Of a DNA stretch of 32,007 nt, positions 11,448 to 22,569 are shown piece after piece (position 1 is the first letter of the stretch; the number at the start of each line of letters is the position of its first letter). The position numbers and the translations under genes are program-made. Origin of the DNA: Suillus spraguei (taxonomy: Eukaryota > Basidiomycota > Agaricomycetes > Boletales > Suillaceae); the NCBI GenBank assembly GCA_016800925.1, contig JABCPU010000663.1, forward strand, positions 1-32,007. The letters run 5' to 3'. The notes beneath the pieces were generated by a model, which saw nothing but the letters and a program-made list of their open reading frames with translations, was not told where the DNA came from and made no database searches.

Positions 11448-11900
11448 AAGACGGGCCAGCCGACCATGGGCCGAGGTTATGGATATCCTCGATGTTGACG
11501 GATGGGCCGGGGAGAATATTATTTCCAATGGAGACGGGTAGGCCGGGAGAATTGTATTTTTGGGAGAGATGGGTGGGCTGAGGGAACATGATTTCTGATG
11601 TTGACAGATGGGCCAGGGGGATATCATCACTGATGGAGATGGGTGGGCCCATCTGGGTAATATGTAGAGTAGGATATTATAGACAGCTGGGCTGAAGAGA
11701 GATGCAAGGCAAATATTATTGCATAGACAGGTGGGCCGAGGTAAGAGAATATTACATATATGGGTGGGCCGAGGTCGGGTGTATTACATGGGGGAATTTC
11801 ATATAGATGGGTGGGCCGACGTGGAGGTATATTGCATATATAGGTGGGCTGGAGTCAAATATATTACATATACAGGTGGGCCTAGATATGTATCATAAAG
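11448..11900 (+). repeat. Degenerate minisatellite with GGTGGGCCGAGG core, copy 1
   Basis: About ten units of 30-60 bp, each with a core close to GATGGGTGGGCCGAGG followed by an AT-rich spacer with ATATTAC or GGATAT. The first 90 bp align with the start of the second copy at 19845, including CAGCCGACCATGGGCC. Confidence 0.65.
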
Positions 11901-12039
11901 ACATACAGCTGATGTAGCCACCAAAGAATCAAACACATAGGATACAGGCACCCTATGAGTGCATATACCTACCATCGACCACCAAAATATAAACCCCGAA
12001 ACACGAAAACCTGAATGCACCATGTCTGACATTCACTGA

Positions 12040-12613
12040 CAATCAAGTCCCGAAGCCTGAAAACCTGAAACCTGAGCCTTGGTGCGCACCATATCCTATT
12101 GTCTAACACAACAAATCACCGAGTCTAAGTCCCGAGTCCTGAGTGCCAGGTGCCAGGGTTTGGGGTTCGGCACTCAAAATGTGTGAATCAGTGTGAGGCA
12201 ATAAAAAAATGTTGACCCACACATTTTTAGTGTCGAACCCTGAACCCCAAAATCCAGTAGTCCACAATTTCAGGGTTTGGCACTTGTGATTCTGCACTCA
12301 GGACTCAGAAAAATGTGAGACAATAACAGGAATTTGATCCACACATTTAAAACTTGAAACTCACAAAAATGTATATCATGTAAAATTTCTATTTCCTTAC
12401 ACAGTTCACCAAGTGTCAAGTACCAAGACCTGAGACCCGAATCCTGAATTCCTGGCAATGTATCAAGTGCCAAGTGCTGAGTGCCAAAGCCTGAAACCCG
12501 AAACTTGAAACTTGAAACTCAAAACTCGCAAAAATCTATATCATGTAGAATTTCTATTTCCTTACACAGTTCACCAAGTGATGAGTACCAAGACCCGAGA
12601 CCCAAATCCCAAA
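12040..12613 (+). repeat. Degenerate repeat region (GTGCCAAGTGCTGAGTGCC words)
   Basis: Imperfect repetitions of short words: CCGAACCCTGAACCCC, GTGCCAAGTGCTGAGTGCC, ACTCAGGACTCAG, and a 60-bp block running from AACTCACAAAAATGTATATC to TTACACAGTTCACC. The same words recur at 17400-17690, 19280-19590 and 22470-23930. No coding frame survives. They may be subterminal repeats of a DNA transposon family. Confidence 0.55.
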
Positions 12614-13164
12614 TGTAGGGTTGGCAGGCTAGCTGTGGAGGTCCAGAGGTCCGGAGATATGGAGATCAGGGCCAGAGATCATAGTGGAGATGGGGTGTGA
12701 AATACGGTATGTGACAGAAACTCACAAAAATGTATATCATGTAAAATTTCTATGTCCTTACACAGTTCATCGAGTGTTGAGTAGCAAGACCCAAGACCCA
12801 AATTCCTAGCAATGTAGCAAGTGCTGAGTGCCAAAGCCCGAAACTTGAAACTCAAAACTCGCAAACATCTGTATCATGTAAATTTTCTATTTCCTTACAC
12901 AGTTCACTGAGTGTCAAGTACTGATACCAGAAACCCAAAATCCAAAACCCAAAACCCTGGCATACACAACATGTATGTTAGGGTTTCGGGTCTTGGTACT
13001 CGACACTTGGTGAACTGTGTAAGGAATAGAAAATTTACATGATATACATTTTTGTGAGTGTCTGTCACATACTGTATTTCACACCCATCTCCACTATGAT
13101 CTCTGGCCCTGATCTCCATATCTCCGGACCTCCTGACATCTGCAGCTAGCCTGCCAACCCTACC
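12614..13164. repeat. Large inverted repeat (arms about 185 bp)
   Basis: The left arm starts TAGGGTTGGCAGGCTAGC (12615). The right arm (about 12975-13164) ends with its reverse complement and matches it over about 185 bp, including blocks with GGTCCGGAGATATGGAGATC and CCTTACACAGTTCA. The roughly 180-bp spacer holds another direct copy of the inner block (12850-12960), so a second, shorter hairpin centred near 12968 is possible. Consistent with a folded-back MITE-like element. Confidence 0.65.
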
Positions 13165-13774
13165 CTGCACCTGGTCCACCCCAAGCACAGTCATACCCAC
13201 CACTATTTCCAGACTTTCCCTCCAGTGGCATTCTGGATGTACCTTCACTATGTGTCCTGGTCCAATTCCCATTCCTATCCGGATTCCATCCCTCCAGATC
13301 TCCCTGCATTCTTCTCTGGACATATTCCTGCACCACGTGCATTACACCATTTAGGGTATGTCCTTGTCTCCAGCTCTCGGTTACCTCTGTCTCTGTCTTG
13401 ATAATCTCTTTCGTATATATCTCATCTCTGAGTTCATTTAGTTATGTTCCGTTGTACTTAGTAGTATGTTTGCGCATGGTTCATACATAGCCTTGGATTA
13501 TGCTTACTGATCCTTACCTATGATACCTACAGTATATAAACTCGCACTGAAGTACTCTGGACTTCAGTTTAATCATTACTGTCAGATTACTTACTTTCTT
13601 CTTTCTACTTATTCTCCGCTTTATATCTTGCTACCTTCTCATGTCAATATAACTCCATTCCATTCTCACACTTGGGCTCCGGCCCTTGTAAGCCTCCGGT
13701 TCAGGCCTATGGGAGTATTCCCTAGGCCAGACCTTTGACCCTTTGTTATATTATACTTTCTGAACTTTGTCCGA
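13165..13774 (+). mobile_element. Family X LTR, first part (host of nested insertions)
   Basis: From about 13350 it parallels 6685-7095 of the X copy at 6341, including ACAGTATATAAACTCGCAC and the CTTGGGCTCCGGCCC block. It breaks at TTTGTCCGA, where a Y LTR is inserted, and resumes at 15534. The first 180 bp are too diverged to assign firmly. Confidence 0.55.
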
Positions 13775-15537
13775 TGTAATGAACATATTGGCGCTGTTAC
13801 GACCATGCAAAACCGGAGATTAGTAAGAAGTCCTGGGCTTACATGGGGTTGTACCAGAGGGTTGTAAAGTCAAAGGGGCTTGGCCTCAGCTCGTATGCTG
13901 TGCCCCTTACCTGAGTATGTGCCCTTAATTTCAGATGAAGTCCAAGGGAGAGTTCTGGTGAAGTCCAGATGGAGGGTCCAGACGAACTCTAAGGCAGGAT
14001 AGCTCGACAGAGCTCCAATGGACTTCCGGATGAGCACAGGAATGCACTGGAACTATTTCTGGAAGGTAGGGAGTAATGGTAACACTACTGGAACAAGCTC
14101 CAAGTAGAACAGATGAAAGATGGACCACTGGACAAAGTCCAGGGCAGGATAGGAGCAGAGCTCCAGAGGGAAAGATGATCCATGGATATCAGAGGATAGG
14201 ATAGGATGAATCGGGGTACGGATAGTCCGAGGCTATGTCTGAAGCATATGGAAACACATTAGTAAGTACAGCGGGACATAAGGCTATGAACTCGGAGATG
14301 AAGCTTGTATGAAATACTTATCAAGATGGAGGCAGAGATCACCGAGAGCTGGAAGCACAGAGATACCCAAAAGCCGGAGACACAGGTATATTCTAAAAGG
14401 GGTAATGCGCAGGTGCACGGGAATAGTTCGGATATGAACTCGGATTGGATATGGACATGGATTGGATATGGACACGGATGGATATGGATTGGAGTGGATA
14501 GGTGGATCGGATATGTGAACTGGATTGGATGGGTGGATCAGATATGTGTAGATTGGGTGTCTGGATGTCCATGGATTGGATTTGATCTAGACCTGAATGT
14601 ACGGTATATGACAGGCACTGGGCTTAAAACCCCATATTTTGATACTCGTCTCACATCTACAGGAGTTACCACTTGTCCATGGCCGTCTTACCCCTTTAGC
14701 AGTACCAGTGGCATCCCATGCTTACCGCACACTGTACCAACTGCTGCACCACTTTCCACATACTGATGTCCTTCCATGTCCTTGCTGCATCTGCATAGCT
14801 CCATTTGGTGTGTCGTTTGTTTTCTGTTCGTTATCACTGATTCCACGGCAAGCCTTATTACATGTTGCCTCGTGCCGCAGCACCTGGCGCTATGTTTACT
14901 TCTGGCGGTTACTACACTCCAGCGCTACTGATCTTGCCTAGAGTATTCCAAGTACATATGATTTAGGATATAAGCACCGCGTACCCCACATAATACAGGT
15001 ACCTGATTTTACACCATTGCATGTACTATAGGTCAGGATTATTGTCTAGCTCTGGATCTACCCAGTAGTGGACATAGTCTTTAAAGTTTCCTTATCGCTC
15101 ATTAATACATCACGCTCGTTGTCCATTACCGCTGGACTTTTGACAGTTAATTTGACTGAACTTCTCATGCACCACTGCTTTACCGCTGAAAGTTCCATGG
15201 CTTTCTTTACTGTTTCCTTGCACTGCTCACAACCTTACCGCTACCGCTGATACCATCGCTCGACGCAACTGTTACTGATCATATCTCGACCACGGTAGCA
15301 CCGCTACACATGACACTAGTTCTGGCAGTATCATCGCTGACCGCGGCAACTTACAGCTGACCTCAATGCTTGTTTCGCACATAAGTTAGACTCGAACTTG
15401 ACCATACTAATAGGCATCCCCCTTTAGGGTCGGATGCTCTTGTTCTTACAAGTGAAGCAGACTAGACGGAGCGCAAGACTCACATACTAGTTTAGGCAGT
15501 GGTTTATCTACAGCCCAAGCTAGGTTGTATCTTTACA
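13775..15537 (+). mobile_element. Solo LTR, family Y, itself interrupted by an X LTR
   Basis: It runs from TGTAATGAACATATTGG to TTGTATCTTTACA, with 4-bp direct repeats CCGA on both sides (13771-13774 and 15538-15541). Positions 13795-14613 are a younger X insertion. Without it the LTR is about 940 bp, as expected. No internal retroelement sequence lies beside it, so it is a solo LTR left by LTR-LTR recombination. The open frames at 14639 and 15068 are chance. Confidence 0.7.
13795..14613 (-). mobile_element. Solo LTR, family X, nested in the Y LTR
   Basis: An 819-bp block from TGTTACGACC to TATATGACA, with a 5-bp target duplication GGCGC (13790-13794) / GGCAC (14614-14618). The one mismatch is a CpG-to-CpA change. 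Orientation is opposite to the X copy that hosts the whole nest. Confidence 0.75.
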
Positions 15538-16196
15538 CCGAACTCCAGTCTTTATCTCTGTTCACCTCCAGCTCTACTTTTGTTAGTCTTCCTCTGTTTG
15601 TTTCTACTCCAGACTTTGTCCATAGTAGCCTGTACCTTCCTTACATAATCTCTGGACCTACTCCTCCATAGTAGGGCAATACTTCCCCCCAGATCCACAG
15701 AGCTCTGCTCCTTCGTTTCTCCACTCCTCCATTTCTCTGTTCCTCCACTCCTTGTCCTCCAGACCTCCTATCTCCAGACCTCTGGTCCTGTCCTATCCTA
15801 TCCTTGACCTCCTGTGGATCATCTTTCCCCCTGGAGCCTTGCTCCAATCCTGCCCTGGACTTCATCCAGCGGTCTTCCCTTCACCCATTGTACTTGGGAC
15901 TCATCCCAGTAGTCTTACCTCTATCTCCACCTACCTCCAGCATAGTTTTCTACACTTCTCTGGAAGTTTATTGGCACTCTATGGAGCAATCCAGCCCAAG
16001 AGTTCCTCCAAGGTTCTCCCTCGGACTTCACCAGAACTCCCCTTTGGACTTCATATGAAATTAGGGGCATGTACTCAGGTAAGGGGCACAGTGCACAAGC
16101 TGAGGCCAAACCCCCATGAATTAGTATGACCCTCCAGTATGACCCCATGCAAAGCTGGAACTTCTGAATAGCCTCCAGTTTTGCATGGCCATAACA
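15538..16196 (+). mobile_element. Family X LTR, second part
   Basis: It resumes the X sequence broken at 13774 and parallels 7095-7868. Unlike that copy it continues to the true end GCATGGCCATAACA. The 8-bp microsatellite is replaced here by a short CTCC-rich tract (15700-15760). Confidence 0.6.
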
Positions 16197-17413
16197 GTTT
16201 TGAGTTTTGGCACTCAGCACTCAGTGATTCAATAATTTGCTTCTGGCAGAGGTAACATTCATTGAAAAAACTTGTATTTACATCAATTACTATGCAATTA
16301 TGTCAACCTCCTCACAAGACCCTTTAACCTTCACCTCAACATCCAAGAACAAAAACATAGAAAGTCGTATTTTTGACACTTTTGATGTTTTCAGTATCTT
16401 ACTCTTGCATAAATAATACAGCCTCCTCATATATCATTATAATACCATATATACTTGCTTTGTATGACAAGGATCAGCTTAAAATAGGCCGGAGTTTTGA
16501 ACTAGTGTGAATGCTTACTATTTCTACTGATAAGGAGCCCATACTTTCAAAACATCAAAGTTTATTAATCAGACACCTGGAGTAGATTTAAAATACATTC
16601 ACTATGATATATCTAAATTTATAAAACCATCCAACAAGAATTGAGTGCTGAGGAAGTGGAATAGATAAGAAATTGACTGTGGGACAGTTCAAAGTCCCAA
16701 AATATCGAAAATGGTCAGTTGGGCAGTTGTAGGACTTTGATGCTGGGTCAACTGAGATATACACCACATCCCTTCCACCACCCTCCAACCTCAGGGCAAT
16801 ATGCAGTATAGGTTCCTTCAGTAGTCTAACATGTATCTTACATATTTTGAATGAAATATTTAACCTGTACCATATATAAATGTGACTTTGTGTAAAAAGA
16901 TGTCAATTGTCACTTTTCACACATATGTCATTTTACTTATCATTCAGTCAGTCCTTCATGGATCTTTCTAAAACTTCAAATACATCATTAGGGACATATA
17001 TGAGAGGTAAATCATGCATCAGATCACTTATCACAAGCTTGATTATTATGTAGGCTTCTTATCAGTAGAAATATTCCCTGTACATGACATATCAGATTTG
17101 TGGCCTATATACAACTGATCCTTTGCATATGACACATGTGGGAGTATACTACTGTTGATGTCTGAGCAGGGCCAGCCATTTATGCAATGGTAAGACATTC
17201 AAAAACTTTAAAAATGATTGAGGAGCAACAGGAGATCCATAATAAGATGGTCAAGATTGAACTGGATGTTGAGATGAAGGTTAAAGGGTCTTGTGAGGAG
17301 GTTGACATACATAATTGCATAGTGATAGATGTATATACAATTTTTTTTCAATGAATGTTACCTCTGCCAGAAGCAAATTATTGAATCACTGAGTGCCGAG
17401 TGCCAAAACTTGA
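16197..17413. mobile_element. Non-autonomous TIR DNA element, about 1.2 kb, AT-rich
   Basis: The left end (about 16201-16345) and right end (about 17265-17413) are inverted copies of each other over about 140 bp. Matching blocks include TTTGGCACTCAGCACTCAGTG, CTTCTGGCAGAGGTAACATTC and CCTCCTCACAAGACCC, with their complements at the right. The inside is markedly AT-rich and holds no gene-like frame. The outermost GAGTGCCAAAA is also a word of the flanking degenerate repeats, so target duplications cannot be defined. Confidence 0.7.
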
Positions 17414-17690
17414 AATGCAAAACTCAAAACTCACAAAGTGTCAAGTACTGAGACCTGAGACCCAAAACCCTGGCATACAGTTTCAAGTTTCAAATTTTGG
17501 GGTTCAGGGTTTGGGTTCCGGCATGGAGCACTTGTTACATTGTCAGGAATTCGGAATTTAGGTCCTGGGTTTTGGTAGTTGACACTCAGTGAACTGTATA
17601 AGGAAATAGAAATTGTACATGATACAGATTTTTGCGAGTTTCAAGTTTCAAGTTTTGGGGTTTGAATTCCGGCACTTGGTGTCTTCTTAG
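17414..17690 (-). repeat. Degenerate repeat, same family as 12.1-13.0 kb
   Basis: It contains AGTGTCAAGTACTGAGACC, the GGGTTTTGGTAGTTGACACTC block and AACTGTATAAGGAAATAGAAA, mainly in reverse orientation to 12300-12900. Confidence 0.55.
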
Positions 17691-18720
17691 ATAGATGATC
17701 TATAGATAAAGACCTATAAAACCAAATATCTCCACGGTCAGTGATTCAGACAAATACCAATGACTGATAACATGGTTGTACGTGGGTGGCTGTTTAATGT
17801 TCCCCAGGCTACGGTCAGCAAATGAGTCACTTCTGTGAGATCAGCAAACTCTTGGACAATGACAAAGATTCTCGAAACAACTAAACTTCAAAGAAAAACA
17901 CAGAAGTCAAACAAACTAAGAAACAAAAGTAACTGGCCGAATTACTCTCTCTCCAATGGAATGCAGGTGTTTTGCAACAATTGTGCTACTGCAATTTGTG
18001 GGAAGTTACAACAATTACCTTCTCAGACAAGCAGGTAGGATCCCTGGTCAAGACTAGTCACTACTTCAGAGATCTTCTAGCTTACTATTGAACCTGCTGC
18101 CAAGGAACTCACTATGAGTATTAAGCAGATAACAGGAATGGACATCCTTGGATTTCAATACCAAGTCCCCTTTCAATAACTAGAGTCTATCAGTCAGTGA
18201 AGACCTTAACTCAGTATCGCTACTCAGATGTGCGAGATCAAGTGTCACTGTCAACCTCTAAAGTCTCTCCCACTAAGCTACTCTGGCCTTAGATGGACTA
18301 AAGAGACAACACAAATATTAGAAACACAAGGACACTTAGCACCAACAAACTTTGAAAGAGAGAGAGAGACCAGTAATCAAAGAAAAAGAAGAAAAGAGAA
18401 AGATTCAAAAGAAACAGAAGCAAGGAAACAGACAACAGAGAAAGAAAAACAGAGAGGAAGATGATGAAAGAAACTAGAATGAATTTGTCAAAGAAAAAGA
18501 TTTGTTGTCTTGCTGGTTGTCAGACACAGTGAGCTCAGGGTCTTGCTAGTTGTTGAGCACAGTGAGCTCAAGGTAGTGCTATCTCACAGAGTAGACTTTC
18601 AATCTTACTGTTGTTGACAATGTTCTTGACAGTGTGCTGATAGTGCTGGTCACACTTCACTCTCAGTTATATTTCTGAGGGGGAGAAAAATCTCTGGTTT
18701 ATTGACAAAAAGGTGGGTAT
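17691..18720 (+). other. Unassigned AT-rich stretch, possible Copia-type gag relic
   Basis: A 67-residue frame at 17835-18038 begins TKILETTKL and contains NWPNYSL, faintly recalling Copia Gag N-termini. A purine-rich tract CTGAGGGGGAGAAAAAT (18675) would suit a Copia polypurine tract, and 18357-18470 is an A/G-rich low-complexity run. No protease, integrase or RT motif is seen. The assignment is weak. Confidence 0.2.
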
Positions 18721-19270
18721 TATATAGACAAAATGAATGGCTATGCTACTGTTTTCCCACATTTTGTAGGGGTGCTGACCTACCCTATTTATTGAATATT
18801 GTCATAGTTGATTTGTAATATGCTCAAGGATGTGAGAAAAAGTCATGTGGGACGTCAATGGCTATGCATAAATTTGAGATCAGGTGACTATTAGTGGCTA
18901 TCCTAGGAGGAATATCAATTATGTAATATTTGAAGCATAGATTTGCACTTTTTTGTAGATGCATAGAGGTGATGCAAGTGAATCATCATGTGTTTCATGA
19001 GGTTTTCTGCAGGGTAACTCTATGTAATTATTTTGCTGGGGTCACCTGACATCTGTGGGAATCTCATGAAGTAGTTTCTGTAGCTAAACATACATAAATA
19101 CTCCCATGAAAAATGAATTAGAAATAATACGCAAAATTTTACGAGCAACAAGAAACTTTTGATTCTGTATCATGGATTGATTTCTGAATAGAGGAACACT
19201 AAGCTATTATAGTCCTGGTACTATTTGTCAGCTGCAGTAGTGTTTAGTCAGCCATGCACCAGACCAGTTT
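18721..19270. other. AT-rich gene-free stretch
   Basis: No open frame, inverted repeat or similarity to the window's other repeat families was recognised. Confidence 0.4.
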
Positions 19271-19279
19271 GGTGCGTGT

Positions 19280-19600
19280 CATCGGCACTTGTTACATTGC
19301 CAAGGATTCAAGATTCGGGTCCTGGGTCTTGGTACTTGACACTCGGTGAACTGTGTGAGGAAATAGGCATTTTACATGATATACATTTTTGCAAGTTTCA
19401 AGTTTTGAGTTTTGAGTTTCAGCTTTTTATTGCCTCACATTTTTCTGAGTCCCAAGTGCCAAATCCTGAGTGTTGAACCCCAGTAGTCCACAATTTCGGG
19501 GTTTGGCACTTGGGATTCAGCACTCAGGACTCAGACAAATGTCAGGCAATCAAAAGATTTGATTCACACATTTTTGGTAGATATCTTTTTTGTCTTGAAT
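19280..19600. repeat. Degenerate repeat, same family as 12.1-13.0 kb
   Basis: It carries the TTGGTACTTGACACTCGG / GAACTGTGTGAGGAAATAG block followed by the AGTAGTCCACAATTTCGGGG block that also occurs at 12255 and 23698. The three copies share order and spacing. Confidence 0.55.
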
Positions 19601-19603
19601 CTC

Positions 19604-19778
19604 TTATGGCCATGCAAAACTGGAGGCTACTCAGACATTCCAGCTTTGCATGGGGTCTTACTGGAGTGTCATAACTAAATCATAAGGGCTTGGCCTCCGC
19701 TCGTGCGCTATGCCCCTTATACAAGTATGTGCCCCTAATTTCGCATGAAGTCTGAGGGGGAGTTCCAGTGAAGTCCAG
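19604..19778 (-). mobile_element. Family X LTR fragment
   Basis: It starts TTATGGCCATGCAAAACTGG, as the terminus at 16196 in reverse, and matches X for about 175 bp to GAAGTCCAG. Its end is truncated against the minisatellite. Confidence 0.55.
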
Positions 19779-19844
19779 CACATATTACAGTGAACTATCT
19801 CCATATTATACGAGTGAACGGACGTGCATAATATCCTGTATGAT

Positions 19845-20290
19845 ACAGGCCAGCGGACCATGGGCCCATGGTAGAAATATCCTCGTTGATGACGGATGGG
19901 CCAGGAGGAATATTATTCCCGATCACAGCGGGTGGGCCCATGCAAGGAATATGTAGAGTAGATGAGTGGGCCGATGTACATGAATATCTGGTAGACGGAT
20001 GGGCTGAGGTAGTTGGATATCATGTAGATGGGTGTATCAAGGTAGATGTGTATCAAATAGACAGATATGTGAAGGGTACTTGTTATCACATACACAGGTG
20101 GGCCCAGACACATATTAAATTAGACGGGTATTAGATGGGTGGGCCGAGAGTGTTATATAAATATTGATTAGATGGGTGGGCCAAGGGTGTTGTACAGTAT
20201 ATTATATAAGACGGGTGGGCCGAGGGTGGTATAAAATATAGATGGGTGGGCCCATGTGTATGATAATTGTAGACATGACGGAGCTGAGGG
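19845..20290 (+). repeat. Minisatellite with GGTGGGCC core, copy 2
   Basis: The same family and the same opening block as 11448-11900: CAGCGGACCATGGGCCC, then units built on GATGGGTGGGCCGAGGGTG plus AT-rich spacer. Open frames over it on both strands are artefacts. Confidence 0.65.
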
Positions 20291-20364
20291 AGTTGCATAT
20301 CATCCGAATCAGAGGAGGTAATAAATCACAATTACTGAGTTCCCAGAGCAGCAGGTGCTGTCTT

Positions 20365-20852
20365 GACATGGCCTTTTATGGCACTTAGGTTGTCTTATAG
20401 AATGTGGAAACCAGGGTGCGAGGCTTGTGTTTCCCTACAAGACACCCAGTTCCGACCCCCGAAAATCAGATGAAGCATACCAAGTTCCAAGTTCCGAGAC
20501 CCGGGTCTCGACACATAATTCAGTCAATATGAAACACCCAGTTCCAACCCCCGAAATTTGAGTGAAGCATACCAAGTTCTGGAGTAGCAAGTGATCTCTT
20601 GAAATGGCCTTTATGGCGCTTAGGTTGTCTTGTAGAATGTGGAAAGCGGGGTGCGAGGCTTGTGTTGCCCTACAAGACACCCAGTTACGACCCCCAAAAA
20701 TCATATGAAGCTTACCAAGTTCCGAGTTCCGAGACCCGGGTCTCTGCTTGACATGGCCTTTTATGGCGCTTATGTTGTCTTGTAGAATGTGGACACCAGG
20801 GTGCAAAAAGTGGTTGCCCTACGAGATGCCAAGTTCCGAACCCGGGTCTCAA
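20365..20852 (+). repeat. Three tandem copies of an approximately 145-bp unit
   Basis: Units start at about 20365, 20598 and 20749. Each runs from GACATGGCCTTTTATGGCGC through TTGTCTTGTAGAATGTGGA and CCCTACAAGACACCCAGTTCC to GAGACCCGGGTCTC. The first is followed by a partial extra unit. They lie just upstream of the dioxygenase gene and may be promoter-proximal or subterminal repeats of the element that carries it. Confidence 0.65.
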
Positions 20853-21028
20853 CAAATGAATATCAGATATCCAGCACACTTCCAATCATCTGGTATTTCA
20901 TTGAGCAATGGATGATAATACAGCTTTGAAAGCCAACATCATCCAAGGTTCCCTTATCTGATCCTCGCTATCTCCACCCCCTTTAACACCAAAGTCTGGA
21001 CATCCAGCATTCAGCGTCTGATTTCCCA

Positions 21029-22349
21029 ATGTCAACTTGCAACATGAACACTTCTTCCATGTCCACTTGTGACATAAAAATCTGGTGCACTTGGGCCCTG
21101 GCCGTCACTCATGAAGCAGGGGCATATACCGAACAAAAATTCAATGCAGAGAAGACTGGAGGAGAACCAGTTATACCTTCTCCGAACCTGGACACTGATC
21201 TGGTGATGGCGTGCGATCGCTTGGCTGATGTACTCATAAAGGCATATAAAAATCCCAGTGGGTCTTCCTGCAGATGTTGAAAATGTGTTTGATCATTCAA
21301 ATTCCTTCATGACAGTTAAGATGCAGATTGATATTGCAAGATATAGCAAATTGATATCCCCAAAGAACACTGGGCATAATGAGGAGAAAGAGGAGAAGTT
21401 GCTTGAGAGGTGTCCTCCTGGCCATGAGGGCACAAAGTTGGTGGACAAACCTGCCACAATTATCGATGTTTCCAGTACCATCATCGCATGGTACCTTCCG
21501 GACGCCCTGACTGAGACCACCCAGGTGCGTAATGTGTAGATTGTTACTCAATGGATATTGAATATCAATGGTACCTACAGAAGGAAATCAGGGCGGCCAC
21601 CGATTTGCTGGGTCCAAGCCTCGAAAAAAGTGTAAAGGCTGATGGCAATTGGCGATATAATCAAGAATGGTTCAAACAGGGCTCGGAAAATGTTGGGTCA
21701 ACTCCTGGATGCATCAATTTATCTCCGGCATGGTTTGAACATGCACATGAGGTAGGATGTGATGAGATGGTGATTTCTGGAGTCAAACTCACCAATCCCA
21801 TAGAATCTGTCAGATCCAGAGGTATCTGCATCATTGAAGGGACCCTCCTCCGAGAATATCCTGAAAGCTATTGCAAGGCCGGCAGCCATCGCATCGGTGG
21901 CACTCAGGGTCATGCATCCTCAGCAGTATTTTGCAGGGTTACGAGCATTGTCACACCTCGGAGATAAGGCACTGAGCAAGGAACTGCCACAGATGCCAGA
22001 GACCCTGCAGTACTGGGCATCCGTGTTTAACAGCCTCTCCATCATTTCCAATCGGGAAACCCCCAATCATCAAGACCATTTATCGATTCCTGAATGCTTC
22101 AATATTCTCACCACCATGGGGAACTATTGTAAAGCTTGGATGAGTATGCCAAGCCTTCAGCTGGAATTCAGGTATGATTCTGGCTGTATGATTGCATTTT
22201 CGGGAAGAATTGTGAGACATGGCGTTGATGGAGTGGAAGGGGATTGGATTGCTTGGGCATGGTATATGAGGGATTCTGTGCACATTTATGCTGGGGTTCC
22301 CTCATGTGGATGGGCTATGGTAGAAGGCCGCATACTAACCATGGTGTGA
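21029..22349 (+). CDS. TET/JBP-like 2-oxoglutarate/Fe(II) dioxygenase (KDZ-associated)
   Basis: TET/JBP enzymes oxidise 5-methylpyrimidines in DNA; fungal members are expanded and linked to KDZ transposons (established knowledge). Exons: 21029-21524, 21581-21751, 21804-22349. The introns are 56 nt (GTGCGT...CTACAG) and 52 nt (GTAGGA...CCATAG), both phase 0. The product is about 400 residues. It has a KLVDKP...WYLPDAL segment, a GCINLSPAWFEH segment, a DPEVSASLKG linker, then the catalytic double-stranded beta-helix: NRETPNHQDH (the HxD iron ligands), FRYDSGCMIAFSGRIVRHGV (distal His), and GDWIAWAWYMRDSVH near the C-terminus. In relatives the GD is followed by Arg, the probable 2-oxoglutarate ligand; here it is Trp. 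One frameshift lies near 21259 (GGG run). Otherwise the reading is clean. Catalytic competence is doubtful; the family call is strong. Confidence 0.75.
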
Positions 22350-22569
22350 AAGATCAAAGAAGTTGAAAGAGTTGTTACCCATGTTAGTAGCAACACACGA
22401 ATACCATGTACCAATTAGAGCATCAACAGTTCTGGAACTCAAGTCGGAAATCGAGTTCCATGAATTGAGTCCCTAACTCTGTGTATCTCGGGACTTGGGA
22501 CTCAATACTCGAAATTCGGGACTCAATGATTGATAGTCCGAATTCAGGCTTGACACTTGGGACTCAGCA

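Noticed and set aside
17835..18700. Copia retrotransposon
   Set aside because: Only a faint Gag-like start and a purine tract; no LTR pair or pol motif, so kept as low-confidence unassigned DNA.
21834..22349. The 171-residue frame as a separate small gene
   Set aside because: A 52-nt phase-0 intron and the DPEVSASLKG linker join it to the upstream exon of the dioxygenase.
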